Assembly (NCBI GenBank): GCA_003646045.1
Contig: QNDV01000092.1
Span: forward strand, 1 to 7,867
From: a bacterium
GTDB taxonomy: Bacteria; Krumholzibacteriota; Krumholzibacteria; LZORAL124-64-63
Length of the DNA: 7,867 bases
Direction of reading: 5' to 3'
Positions 1 through 6,289 of this stretch are shown in pieces. A model generated the notes under the pieces. It ran no database searches, was not told the origin of the DNA, and was given only the letters and a program-made list of their open reading frames with translations. Within the stretch, counting starts at the first letter, position 1; the number at the start of each line of letters is the position of its first letter. The translations under genes and the position numbers were made by a program.

Positions 1-781
1 ATCCCACCAGTTCGTTGTGATCCAGTTCGGGATAGGCGGCAACCAGTGCCGGTACCTTGCTGTTCTCGTTGAGTTGGGCCGCGAAGCGTACTCCGGTGGC
101 ATGTGCCTCGTTGCCGGCGGTATGGATCACCGCCAGGCCACCGACCAGGTCACGGGCCACGCGGTGGGGATGGGGGTTGTCCGCCCCGTCCACGGCGTCC
201 GCGGCGGCCGTGGCTGCGTCCACGGCGAGGCGCCCCGCACCCAGGCGTTCAAGTTCGGCGGTGGCCGCCACCAGGGCGCCGGCACCGTCAGCCACACAAC
301 CCAGGCGCTCCAGGATACGGACCAGGGCACCCAGGCCGTAGCCCAGGGAGGCACGCGGCGGCAAGCCGGCCGGCAAGGTCACCGTAGGCACCCGGTCCCG
401 GGATGCCAGCTGCGCCAATTCCCCACCCGAGGTCAGCGCCAAACGCCGGCATCCGCGCCGCCCGGCTTCATGCCAACCGGCAAGGGTTTCTTCGGTGTTG
501 CCCGAATAACTCGATGCGAGTACAAGATCCCGGTGGTCCACCCAGGCCGGCAGTCCGTAGTCACGGTGAACATCAAGCCGCGTCGTGGTCAGCAGTGGCC
601 GCACCAGATCACCCGCGATGGCCGACCCTCCCATGCCTACGAGGATCATGCTGCGGGGCGGTTGTTCCGGCGTGACCAACGACGCCAGTCCTTCCAGCCG
701 GGCACTGGCTGCCAGTTGAGTCGGAAGATCCGCGATCAGCTCACGCATACGGTCACTGCCGGGCGTGCCGGTTGGAATCAC
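1..781 (-). CDS. Bifunctional phosphoglucose/phosphomannose isomerase, SIS fold (3' end missing)
   Basis: Likely interconverts glucose-6-phosphate (and mannose-6-phosphate) with fructose-6-phosphate in the cytoplasm. The 260 visible codons contain the first SIS sugar-phosphate motif VGMGGSAIAGD (about residues 48-58), a second phosphate-binding loop SSYSGNTEETL (90-100), PPRASLGY (141-148), and the family signature QLNENSK...PELDHNELVG (236-260). E239 and H255 are 16 residues apart, the spacing of the catalytic Glu203/His219 pair in the Pyrobaculum enzyme; the C-terminal catalytic Lys lies beyond the left edge. I place the start at a GTG (781) that overlaps the ptsI stop by four bases (GTGTGA), with AAGGAG five bases upstream. 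An in-frame ATG at 748 is the alternative, but it would drop residues normally found before the RxRELI helix. Position after ptsI suggests it handles hexose phosphate delivered by the PTS. The fold family is secure; dual specificity is inferred from family. Confidence 0.88.
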   Translation of the reverse strand, partial: MIPTGTPGSDRMRELIADLPTQLAASARLEGLASLVTPEQPPRSMILVGMGGSAIAGDLVRPLLTTTRLDVHRDYGLPAWVDHRDLVLASSYSGNTEETLAGWHEAGRRGCRRLALTSGGELAQLASRDRVPTVTLPAGLPPRASLGYGLGALVRILERLGCVADGAGALVAATAELERLGAGRLAVDAATAAADAVDGADNPHPHRVARDLVGGLAVIHTAGNEAHATGVRFAAQLNENSKVPALVAAYPELDHNELVG

Positions 782-2532
782 ACCTGCTCCTTTTCGCTGC
801 GCCGGCGCTTGCGCTCGGCGATGTAGTCAGCCAGGTGGCGGTCGGCATCCGCGGCGGTGGGCAGGGCCATGAGCCTCTCGACCAGGGCCCGCGCCTCGGG
901 GACAGCGGTCCAGCGAATAACCTGTTTGACCTTGGGCAGGGCCGCCCCGTGCAGGCTTATGGAATCGAGTCCCAAACCCAGCAGTACTTCGGCCAAGCGG
1001 GTCTCCGAGCCCATCTCGCCACACAAACCCACCTCGATACCGGCCTCGTGGCCGGCCTTTACGGTCTGGTCGATGGCCCGCAGGACTGCCGGATGAAGGG
1101 GTTGGTAGAGATAGGCCACCCGGGCATTGCCACGATCCATGGCCAGCATGTACTGGATCAGGTCGTTGGTGCCGATGCTGAAGAAATCCGCCTCACGGGC
1201 AAGCAGGTCCGCTGCCAACACCGCCGATGGTGTCTCGTTAATGATCCCCAGTTCCAGGTCCGGGTCATGTTCCACGCCGTCCCTGGCCAACTCGGCCGCG
1301 GCCTCGGCACATACCGCTCGTGCTTCCCGCAGTTCGCCGACTCCCGTGATCATGGGGATCATGATCCGGACCCGCCCGGCCACCGCCGCCCGATAGATGG
1401 CCTTGACCTGGGTCTTGAACAGGGGGCGGTTGGCCAACAGGAAACGAATGCCGCGCCAACCCAGGAACGGGTTGTATTCGCGCTTGGCACCCAGGTAGTC
1501 GCTTACCTTGTCACCGCCCACGTCCAGTACCCGGAAAATCACGGGGCGACCCTCCATGCGCCTTACGATCTCCGCGTAGACCTGGACCTGCTCCTGCTCG
1601 TTGGGGATGGACTGGTGCTGGAAGAAGAGGTACTCGGTGCGCAGAAGTCCGATCCCCTCGGCACCGCGGGCCAGGGCCTCCTCTACCTCCATGGGCAGCT
1701 CGATGTTGGCCAGCATGTTCACCTGCCGCCCGTCGGGCGTCTCGGCAGCCAGATCGCGCAGGCCGACCAGTTTCTCGTTGATGACCACTTCGTGGCGGGT
1801 AAGGCTGCCGAAGTGCTCCCGGGTCTCCTCGTCGGGATCGGCAATCAGGACGCCGGCAACGCCATCGAGGGCCACCTCCTGGCCAGCTGTCAGTGACCGT
1901 GCGCCGCCGGCCAGACCGAGGACCGCCGGCACACCCAGGCTCCGGGCCAGAATCGCCACATGGCTGGTGGCACCCCCCGCGTTCATGGCAAAGCCCAGCA
2001 CATTCTCGCGACCGAGAGCCGCCGTATCGCTGGGGGCCAGATCATTGGCCACCACGATGGACGGTACCGAAGGCAGATCTATCCGCTGCTCGCCCACGCC
2101 CGCGAAGGCCCGCAGCACGCGTTGCTCCACATCCCTGAGGTCACCCACCCGCTCGCGGAAAGTCTCGTCCTCGATCTCCAGGAAACGCGCGGCTATATCG
2201 CTTACGGCCCGGCTGAACGCAGCTTCGGCGTTGACACGGTCCATACGGATCACGGCCAAGGTGGCGTCCCAGACCAGTTCGTCCTCCAGTATCAGAAGCT
2301 GTGCCGACAGGATGTCCGCATCGCCGGCACCCAGTTCCCGCGCCAGACTCGTGACCAGTTGCTGGATCTGGTCGCGGGCCGTGCCCACGGCAGCACGAAA
2401 CCGTTCCACCTCGGCATCTATCTCGGTACTCTTGATGGCACGGCGCGGCGCCACGAGGGCTGGGCGGCGCACCCTGTGCACCGGCCCCACCGCGTACCCG
2501 GGCGAAGCGGAAATACCCTGGATGTGTCTCAT
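778..2532 (-). CDS. ptsI: PTS enzyme I (phosphoenolpyruvate-protein phosphotransferase)
   Basis: Takes phosphate from PEP and passes it to HPr, the first step of the sugar PTS, in the cytoplasm. The protein is 584 aa, the normal enzyme I length. It has an N-terminal HPr-binding/PEP-utiliser domain (about 4-125), the swivelling phosphohistidine domain with GGATSHVAILARS (His191 is the phosphorylated residue), and a C-terminal PEP-binding TIM barrel (about 250-545). Catalytic residues map onto the E. coli enzyme with a constant +2 offset: R298 (LLRTE), R334 (FRVLDVGGDK), R360 (GWRG), E433 and D457 (Mg2+ ligands, in NETP and GTNDL), R467 (DRGN) and C504 (GLCGEMGSE). No GAF domain precedes it, so it is the transport-type enzyme rather than EI-Ntr. 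The residue before E433 is Asn where E. coli has Val. The C-terminus ends in a basic tail (ERKRRRSEKEQV). It starts three bases after the ptsH stop with only a weak Shine-Dalgarno, so it is probably coupled to ptsH translation. Confidence 0.97.
   Translation of the reverse strand: MRHIQGISASPGYAVGPVHRVRRPALVAPRRAIKSTEIDAEVERFRAAVGTARDQIQQLVTSLARELGAGDADILSAQLLILEDELVWDATLAVIRMDRVNAEAAFSRAVSDIAARFLEIEDETFRERVGDLRDVEQRVLRAFAGVGEQRIDLPSVPSIVVANDLAPSDTAALGRENVLGFAMNAGGATSHVAILARSLGVPAVLGLAGGARSLTAGQEVALDGVAGVLIADPDEETREHFGSLTRHEVVINEKLVGLRDLAAETPDGRQVNMLANIELPMEVEEALARGAEGIGLLRTEYLFFQHQSIPNEQEQVQVYAEIVRRMEGRPVIFRVLDVGGDKVSDYLGAKREYNPFLGWRGIRFLLANRPLFKTQVKAIYRAAVAGRVRIMIPMITGVGELREARAVCAEAAAELARDGVEHDPDLELGIINETPSAVLAADLLAREADFFSIGTNDLIQYMLAMDRGNARVAYLYQPLHPAVLRAIDQTVKAGHEAGIEVGLCGEMGSETRLAEVLLGLGLDSISLHGAALPKVKQVIRWTAVPEARALVERLMALPTAADADRHLADYIAERKRRRSEKEQV
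787..792 (-). promoter_or_regulatory. Ribosome binding site of the isomerase, inside the end of ptsI
   Basis: AAGGAG lies within the last codons of ptsI, five bases before the GTG at 781 that overlaps the ptsI stop. It supports the GTG over the downstream ATG and implies translational coupling of the two genes. Confidence 0.6.
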
Positions 2533-2535
2533 TAT

Positions 2536-2814
2536 CTACTCGTCGGTTTCGGGTCGGGCCAGGTCGACTTCGATGAGGCGGACCAGATGCAACAGTGCCG
2601 TATCCTCGTCCGGACCTTCGGAGTGTACCTCGACCTCGGCGCCGAATTCGGCGGCAAGGCTGGCCAGCCCCATGATGCTCTTCGCATTGGCGACACGACC
2701 ATTGTAGTGGATGGTGAGGTCCGCCGTGAAGGTCTTGGTGAGTTTAACTATCCGCCCGGCGGCACGCAGATGAAAGCCCACCGGATCGGATACGGTCGCG
2801 GTCGCGGTCTTCAA
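2536..2814 (-). CDS. ptsH: Phosphocarrier protein HPr
   Basis: Carries phosphate from enzyme I to EIIA and is the regulatory target of HprK. At 92 aa it matches the HPr family (85-90 aa). The phosphorylatable His15 lies in GFHLRAAG and Arg17 is kept, but residue 18 is Ala where the usual motif is HARPA. The regulatory serine is present at the canonical place, Ser46 in NAKSIMGL, which fits the hprK gene upstream in the cluster. The C-terminal helix (TALLHLVRLIEVDL) is normal, followed by a short acidic tail. The first usable codon is TTG at 2814: an in-frame stop lies upstream at 2848-2850, and the next candidate start falls at Gly13, which would remove the active-site strand. AAGGGA sits eight bases before the TTG. 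The gene follows EIID by 47 bases, the widest gap in the cluster, and precedes ptsI by three. Confidence 0.95.
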   Translation of the reverse strand: MKTATATVSDPVGFHLRAAGRIVKLTKTFTADLTIHYNGRVANAKSIMGLASLAAEFGAEVEVHSEGPDEDTALLHLVRLIEVDLARPETDE

Positions 2815-2821
2815 GACTGTA

Positions 2822-2840
2822 TTCCCTTGTTGGCTGGGAA
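2822..2840 (-). promoter_or_regulatory. Small hairpin overlapping the ptsH ribosome binding site
   Basis: In the EIID-ptsH gap the transcript reads UUCCC, a nine-base loop, then GGGAA, giving a perfect five-pair stem. The 3' arm is the core of the only Shine-Dalgarno candidate (AAGGGA, 2823-2828) for the TTG start of ptsH. Such a stem could lower ptsH initiation unless upstream translation opens it. This is inference: a five-pair stem is weak and may occur by chance. There is no U-run, so it is not a terminator. Confidence 0.3.
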
Positions 2841-2861
2841 AATGATATCAGACTTCACAAT

Positions 2862-3644
2862 CTAGCTCCTCGCCGCGGGAAGCGCAAAAGCCAGGACCAC
2901 GGCCAGAACCAATCCCAGCAGCACCAGGATCTCACCGGGCGGGCGGCGCCTGCAGATCAGTGGCAAGCCCATGCCCACGGCGGCTCCGGCCAGCAACAGC
3001 CCACCGTCTCCCTGCCCCCCCAGCCTCGTTACCAGCAGGAAATAACACCCGGCAACAGCTCCCGTCAGAACCATCCCGCAACGGATAGTCCAGGCGATGG
3101 CACGATGCCAGCGAGGGTCCGCCAGCTCGTCCACCACATCCAGGCCCAGACTGTAACCGCGCCCCAGTGAACGCCAGCGCAGCATGAACTGCCCCGCAGC
3201 GAAAAGGGCGAAGACGGCGAGTACATACCAGGACCTGCCATACAGGCCCAGCAGGCAGGTGGCCATGACCACCGTCGGTCTCAGACCCTGCCAGAAAAGC
3301 TGATCACCAATGGAGGCCAACGAGCGTCCCAGGGAATCCCGTACCGTCCGGATCAGATCCGGCGACACGGACGCCTCGTTCTCGCTCTCTTCCTCGAGAC
3401 GCACCAAGCCCCCTATCAGGTAGTTGGCCAGGTAGGGATTGGTGTTGAAGAATTCGTAGTAGCGACGGCAGAACAGGCGATCACGCTCGGTGTTGCGGGG
3501 CCGGCCCTCGAGCCACCGGACCATGATGGCCAACAAACCCAGATTTTGCATCCGTTGCGGATTCCAGGAGCCCTGCAGTCCCAGGGCGGCGAGATACAGT
3601 TTCCAGCGCAGTCCCGACGGCATGGTTGGCCTCGTCCTGCTCAT
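2862..3644 (-). CDS. PTS mannose-family permease subunit IID
   Basis: Membrane subunit that with EIIC forms the sugar-translocating channel of a mannose/fructose/sorbose-type PTS. The 260-residue protein carries the EIID signatures GLQGSWNPQRMQNLGLL (22-38) and YYEFFNTNPYLANYLIGGLVRLEEE (62-86), then a soluble stretch and hydrophobic segments at about 122-152, 187-206, 214-231 and 238-256. Family members usually run 270-300 aa, so this one is slightly short. The start is the ATG at 3644, which overlaps the EIIC stop as ATGA, with GGGAG seven bases upstream. The reading frame stays open upstream to 4037, but that extension is Pro/Arg/Gly-rich low-complexity sequence antagonistic to the EIIC frame and has no EIID similarity. 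An acidic insert (EEESENE, 84-90) follows the second signature. Substrate cannot be read from the sequence. Confidence 0.93.
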   Translation of the reverse strand: MSRTRPTMPSGLRWKLYLAALGLQGSWNPQRMQNLGLLAIMVRWLEGRPRNTERDRLFCRRYYEFFNTNPYLANYLIGGLVRLEEESENEASVSPDLIRTVRDSLGRSLASIGDQLFWQGLRPTVVMATCLLGLYGRSWYVLAVFALFAAGQFMLRWRSLGRGYSLGLDVVDELADPRWHRAIAWTIRCGMVLTGAVAGCYFLLVTRLGGQGDGGLLLAGAAVGMGLPLICRRRPPGEILVLLGLVLAVVLAFALPAARS

Positions 3645-4384
3645 CGCAGTACTCCCGCCATCAGTCCTCCGGCCACCAGTCCGGCTCCGACCCACGGCAG
3701 GGACCGCTGCAGGCCGTAGCGATCTATCATGGTGCCCACTCCCAGTCCTGGCAACAGCACCACTACAATACCCGCGGCACGGTGCAGGGTGGCGGGCAGA
3801 AGGCCCAGTAGTGGTATCCAGACCCCGGTCAATACCAGCACGCCCAGCAGGCAGCCGAGGCTGCCCCTGAAAAAGGTCATCACCAGTGCCCGGTGGTGGA
3901 GGCGGTTGATGCGGCCGAGGTCGCCGTCCCGCAGCGTACGGTGGCCCTCGAGCATCAGTGGCACGTGCGCCCTCCGCTCGGCCTGGACCAGGAAATTCCC
4001 CCCGAGACTGAGCAGGGCGGCTCCCACCACCAGCCAACCCAGCAGGGGCAGGCCGGGATCCCCGAAGACCAGTGCCGGGTCAAGGTGATGACCTGTCAGG
4101 GCGGCCGCAGCCACTGCCGCCGACACGGCTACCGTGGAATCGCCCAGGAAAGTCTGACCCACGGGGATGTTGCCCACCATCACCAGCTGCAGGGGCAGGC
4201 CGATAGCCAGCCCGGTCAGCGGTTCACCACAGACCAGACCCGTGAGCAGGGCCGCGGGCAGGGGTTGGCTGAACCAGGTCTGCCCCCACGCCGTATCGTC
4301 CAGGACCAGCAGGCCGCACAGACCTGACACCGCCACCAAGGTCACCCAGCCGGGGGTACCGGCCAGCAGTCCCCAGGCTTCCAT
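3641..4384 (-). CDS. PTS mannose-family permease subunit IIC
   Basis: Integral membrane subunit that forms the sugar-binding channel with EIID. The 247-residue protein is almost entirely hydrophobic, with about six to seven membrane segments (near 13-30, 42-70, 83-97, 112-128, 168-187, 198-216, 229-245). It shows the EIIC-Man pattern LDDTAWGQTWFSQPLPAALLTGL (28-50; buried polar residues and a QP pair), GLAIGLPLQLVMVG (58-71) and NIPVGQTFLGD (72-82). In the enteric ManY version the last region reads as an IGAAVAPD-type loop, so the NIPVG form is a divergent subgroup. The start is ambiguous: GTGATG overlaps the EIIB stop, giving a GTG at 4387 (four-base overlap) or ATG at 4384 (one-base overlap). 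GGGGGA lies six or nine bases upstream respectively. Overlaps on both sides suggest coupled synthesis with EIIB and EIID. Confidence 0.92.
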   Translation of the reverse strand: MEAWGLLAGTPGWVTLVAVSGLCGLLVLDDTAWGQTWFSQPLPAALLTGLVCGEPLTGLAIGLPLQLVMVGNIPVGQTFLGDSTVAVSAAVAAAALTGHHLDPALVFGDPGLPLLGWLVVGAALLSLGGNFLVQAERRAHVPLMLEGHRTLRDGDLGRINRLHHRALVMTFFRGSLGCLLGVLVLTGVWIPLLGLLPATLHRAAGIVVVLLPGLGVGTMIDRYGLQRSLPWVGAGLVAGGLMAGVLR

Positions 4385-4881
4385 CACAAGCGTTCCCCCA
4401 TGGCACGCAACTGTTCGTCGTCGAGGGGATGTTCGCGACCGCCCGGTACCTGCTGGGCCATGAGGTCCACCCCCTGGTCCAGTAACCGTGCCAAGCCGAT
4501 GAGGTCCTGCCGGTCGACATAGACGAACGGCAGCATCTCGGACTTGCCGGCGCTGAAATGCATTCCCCCGACGTTTACACGATCTATGGGTGCACCGAGG
4601 CGAACCAGTTCGGACATCTCACCCGGGCTTCCCGTCAACAACAGGACCGATTCGCCGGTCTCCTCCGCTTTGGCCAGGCGCACCGCGGCCGCGGCCACGG
4701 ATAATATCTCCACACCGATTTCGGGAGGAACACTGGCGGCATAGACACGCTGCTGCCAGGCGTCAGCGGCAATGGCGTTGTTCGCCAGGAGGATCAGGTC
4801 CGGTCGCAGTTGCTGTCCCCACCCGGCCGTTACCTGGCCGTGGATCATGCGGTCGTCAATTCGCGCCAGGGCCACGGACAT
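4384..4881 (-). CDS. PTS mannose/sorbose-family EIIB
   Basis: Cytoplasmic phosphotransfer subunit that takes phosphate from EIIA and gives it to the incoming sugar at the EIIC/EIID channel. At 165 aa it matches the sorbose-type EIIB family. The active-site motif RIDDRMIHGQVTAGWG (7-22) holds the phosphorylated His14. The second conserved stretch, PIDRVNVGGMHFSAGK (98-113), and the following FVYVDRQDL strand complete the Rossmann-like fold. It is a stand-alone protein, not fused to EIIA as in E. coli ManX. Its ATG overlaps the EIIA stop by one base (TGATG), with a G-run Shine-Dalgarno (GGGGGGA, 4887-4893) five bases upstream. Confidence 0.95.
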   Translation of the reverse strand: MSVALARIDDRMIHGQVTAGWGQQLRPDLILLANNAIAADAWQQRVYAASVPPEIGVEILSVAAAAVRLAKAEETGESVLLLTGSPGEMSELVRLGAPIDRVNVGGMHFSAGKSEMLPFVYVDRQDLIGLARLLDQGVDLMAQQVPGGREHPLDDEQLRAMGERL

Positions 4882-5264
4882 CAGGATCCCCCCAGTCTCA
4901 CGATGGCCTCACGCCCCTTGTCGACGATGCGTTGCACAAGCACCTCCGCCTCACTGTTTTCGCGCCAGGTCAGGAAACCCAGGACCATGGCCAGGTTCAC
5001 TCCGCCCAGGATGAAGCGGTCCTTGCGTTCGCCGCAGGCCAATTGAGCAGCCGTGGCGCAACTACCCCCGTAGTCGTCGATCATGATCAGCGCCGGCCCC
5101 TCCTCGCGATCCAGCCAGTTGTTGATCAGCTCGATGAGGGCCTCCGCCGAGTGACCGGCATTGGAGGCTGCTTCCAGTCCCTCCAGGGGCCCGAGGATCA
5201 GTTCCGCCACCTTGACGAATTCCTCGCCGATGTCGCCGTGGGTAATAACCAGCGCCCGCATCAT
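4881..5264 (-). CDS. PTS mannose-family EIIA
   Basis: Cytoplasmic protein that accepts phosphate from HPr and passes it to EIIB. The 127-residue form starts MMRALVITHGDIGEEFV, placing the phosphorylated His at residue 9, as in ManX-type EIIA (His10 in E. coli). It also has the family's central MIDDYGGSCATAAQL (61-75) and GGVNLAMVLGFL (87-98). Two positions that usually carry proline differ: GGSP/GGTP is GGSC, and NLPM is NLAM. The reading frame stays open upstream to a TTG at 5291 and an ATG at 5279. I chose the ATG at 5264 because GGAAGG lies seven bases before it and this length fits the family N-terminus. The gene begins 29 bases after the hprK stop, where a rapZ gene often lies in related clusters. 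An alternative role as a purely regulatory EIIA is less likely, since EIIB, EIIC and EIID follow directly. Confidence 0.93.
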   Translation of the reverse strand: MMRALVITHGDIGEEFVKVAELILGPLEGLEAASNAGHSAEALIELINNWLDREEGPALIMIDDYGGSCATAAQLACGERKDRFILGGVNLAMVLGFLTWRENSEAEVLVQRIVDKGREAIVRLGGS

Positions 5265-5271
5265 CACACTA

Positions 5272-5277
5272 CCTTCC
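5272..5277 (-). promoter_or_regulatory. Ribosome binding site of EIIA
   Basis: GGAAGG lies seven bases before the ATG at 5264. It decides between that start and the in-frame ATG at 5279, whose upstream sequence offers only a weaker purine patch. Confidence 0.5.
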
Positions 5278-5293
5278 ATACCTGTCCGCAAAC

Positions 5294-6262
5294 CTACTCG
5301 CGATCCTGCTCCAGGTACTTCGTCAACCGGTTACTGGTGCGCATGGTCTCCAGAATGCGATCATTGAGTACCTGCGCCGCATCATAACCATAGATCTTGA
5401 GCATGAAGTTCAGCGCGATGACCTCGCTGATAACCGTGATGTTCTTGCCCGGGAAGAGGGGTACGATAACCTGGGGAATGCTTACCCCCAGGATTTCCGC
5501 ATATCTGTTCTCCAGGCCCATGCGCTCATAGTCCACATTGTCGTCCCACTGCTGCAGCTGCACCTCGACTTCCACCCGTTTCTGCATGCGAATGGCGCGG
5601 ATACCGAAAAGAGCCTGCACATCGATTACGCCGATCCCCCGTATTTCCAGATGGTGCCGCAGTACGTCCCGGTACCGTCCGATGATGACATCTTCGCCCG
5701 AGCGGGTGATCTCGACGATGTCGTCGGCCACCAGACGATGGCCACGCTCGATCAGGTCCAGGGCGCACTCGCTCTTGCCGATGCCGCTGCGGCCCGTAAA
5801 GAGCAATCCGACCCCGTAGACATCCACCAGGGTTCCATGGGATTCGGTGTACGGTGAGAACGCCCGCTCGAGATGATGGGTCAATTCCGCGGTGAACTCC
5901 ACCGACGCCAGGGACGAGCGTACGACCGGACATTCCCTTGAGCGCAGCAACTCCAATACGGAACCGGGCACCGTCTGGTCCGCCGCGATGAAAATCATGG
6001 TCGGTTCCAGGGCGAGCACGCGCTCCACCGCGGTGTGCTGTTCCGCCGGGTCGAGAGTGGCCAGGAATGCCATCTCGGTCTCACCCAGGACCTGTACACG
6101 ATGAGGCAGAAAATCACCGGTGTAACCCATGAGGGCCATGCCGGGCCGGTGGACATCCGCGGCATGCACGACAATATCCTCATCGGGCAGTTCCACCAGC
6201 ACTTCCAGCAGCAGGGGTTCGCGCAGGTCCGCGCATAGTCCCTGAACGGTGACCGTCGCCAT
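5294..6262 (-). CDS. hprK: HPr kinase/phosphorylase
   Basis: Bifunctional enzyme that phosphorylates HPr on Ser46 using ATP or PPi and also removes that phosphate, linking PTS activity to metabolic state. At 322 aa it is full length. The N-terminal DRTGG-like domain (about 1-130) is followed by the catalytic domain. Key elements match the Lactobacillus casei enzyme with a +2 offset: His142 (SHGTLVDVYG), Walker A GRSGIGKS (157-164), Asp180/Asp181 (LVADD), the HprK signature EIRGIGVIDV (206-215), Arg247 (YERMG) and the PLFPGKN loop (268-274). Its target residue is present in the HPr encoded about 2.5 kb downstream in the same cluster. AGAGG lies five bases before the ATG. The gene starts 27 bases after hpf. 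In many proteobacteria hprK is followed by rapZ; here it is followed directly by EIIA. Confidence 0.97.
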   Translation of the reverse strand: MATVTVQGLCADLREPLLLEVLVELPDEDIVVHAADVHRPGMALMGYTGDFLPHRVQVLGETEMAFLATLDPAEQHTAVERVLALEPTMIFIAADQTVPGSVLELLRSRECPVVRSSLASVEFTAELTHHLERAFSPYTESHGTLVDVYGVGLLFTGRSGIGKSECALDLIERGHRLVADDIVEITRSGEDVIIGRYRDVLRHHLEIRGIGVIDVQALFGIRAIRMQKRVEVEVQLQQWDDNVDYERMGLENRYAEILGVSIPQVIVPLFPGKNITVISEVIALNFMLKIYGYDAAQVLNDRILETMRTSNRLTKYLEQDRE

Positions 6263-6289
6263 GATTGCCTCTTTCGCCCGGTCGCGGGA

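Noticed and set aside
2793..2809. Six-base direct repeat (CGGTCG, about 2.8 copies) at the start of ptsH as a slippage switch
   Set aside because: It is short, and the six-base unit would keep the reading frame, so it cannot act as an on/off switch; it simply encodes TATAT.
772..2865. Three long overlapping plus-strand open frames (772-1896, 1601-2707, 1960-2865) opposite ptsI and ptsH
   Set aside because: They are antisense to a clearly conserved enzyme I, show Arg/Pro/Ser/His-rich composition with no recognisable domain, and are expected from GC-rich third positions of the real gene.
3645..4037. N-terminal extension of the EIID frame giving a 391-residue protein
   Set aside because: The added 131 residues overlap EIIC in another frame, are low-complexity Pro/Arg/Gly, and the ATGA overlap with a Shine-Dalgarno at 3644 gives a normal EIID start.
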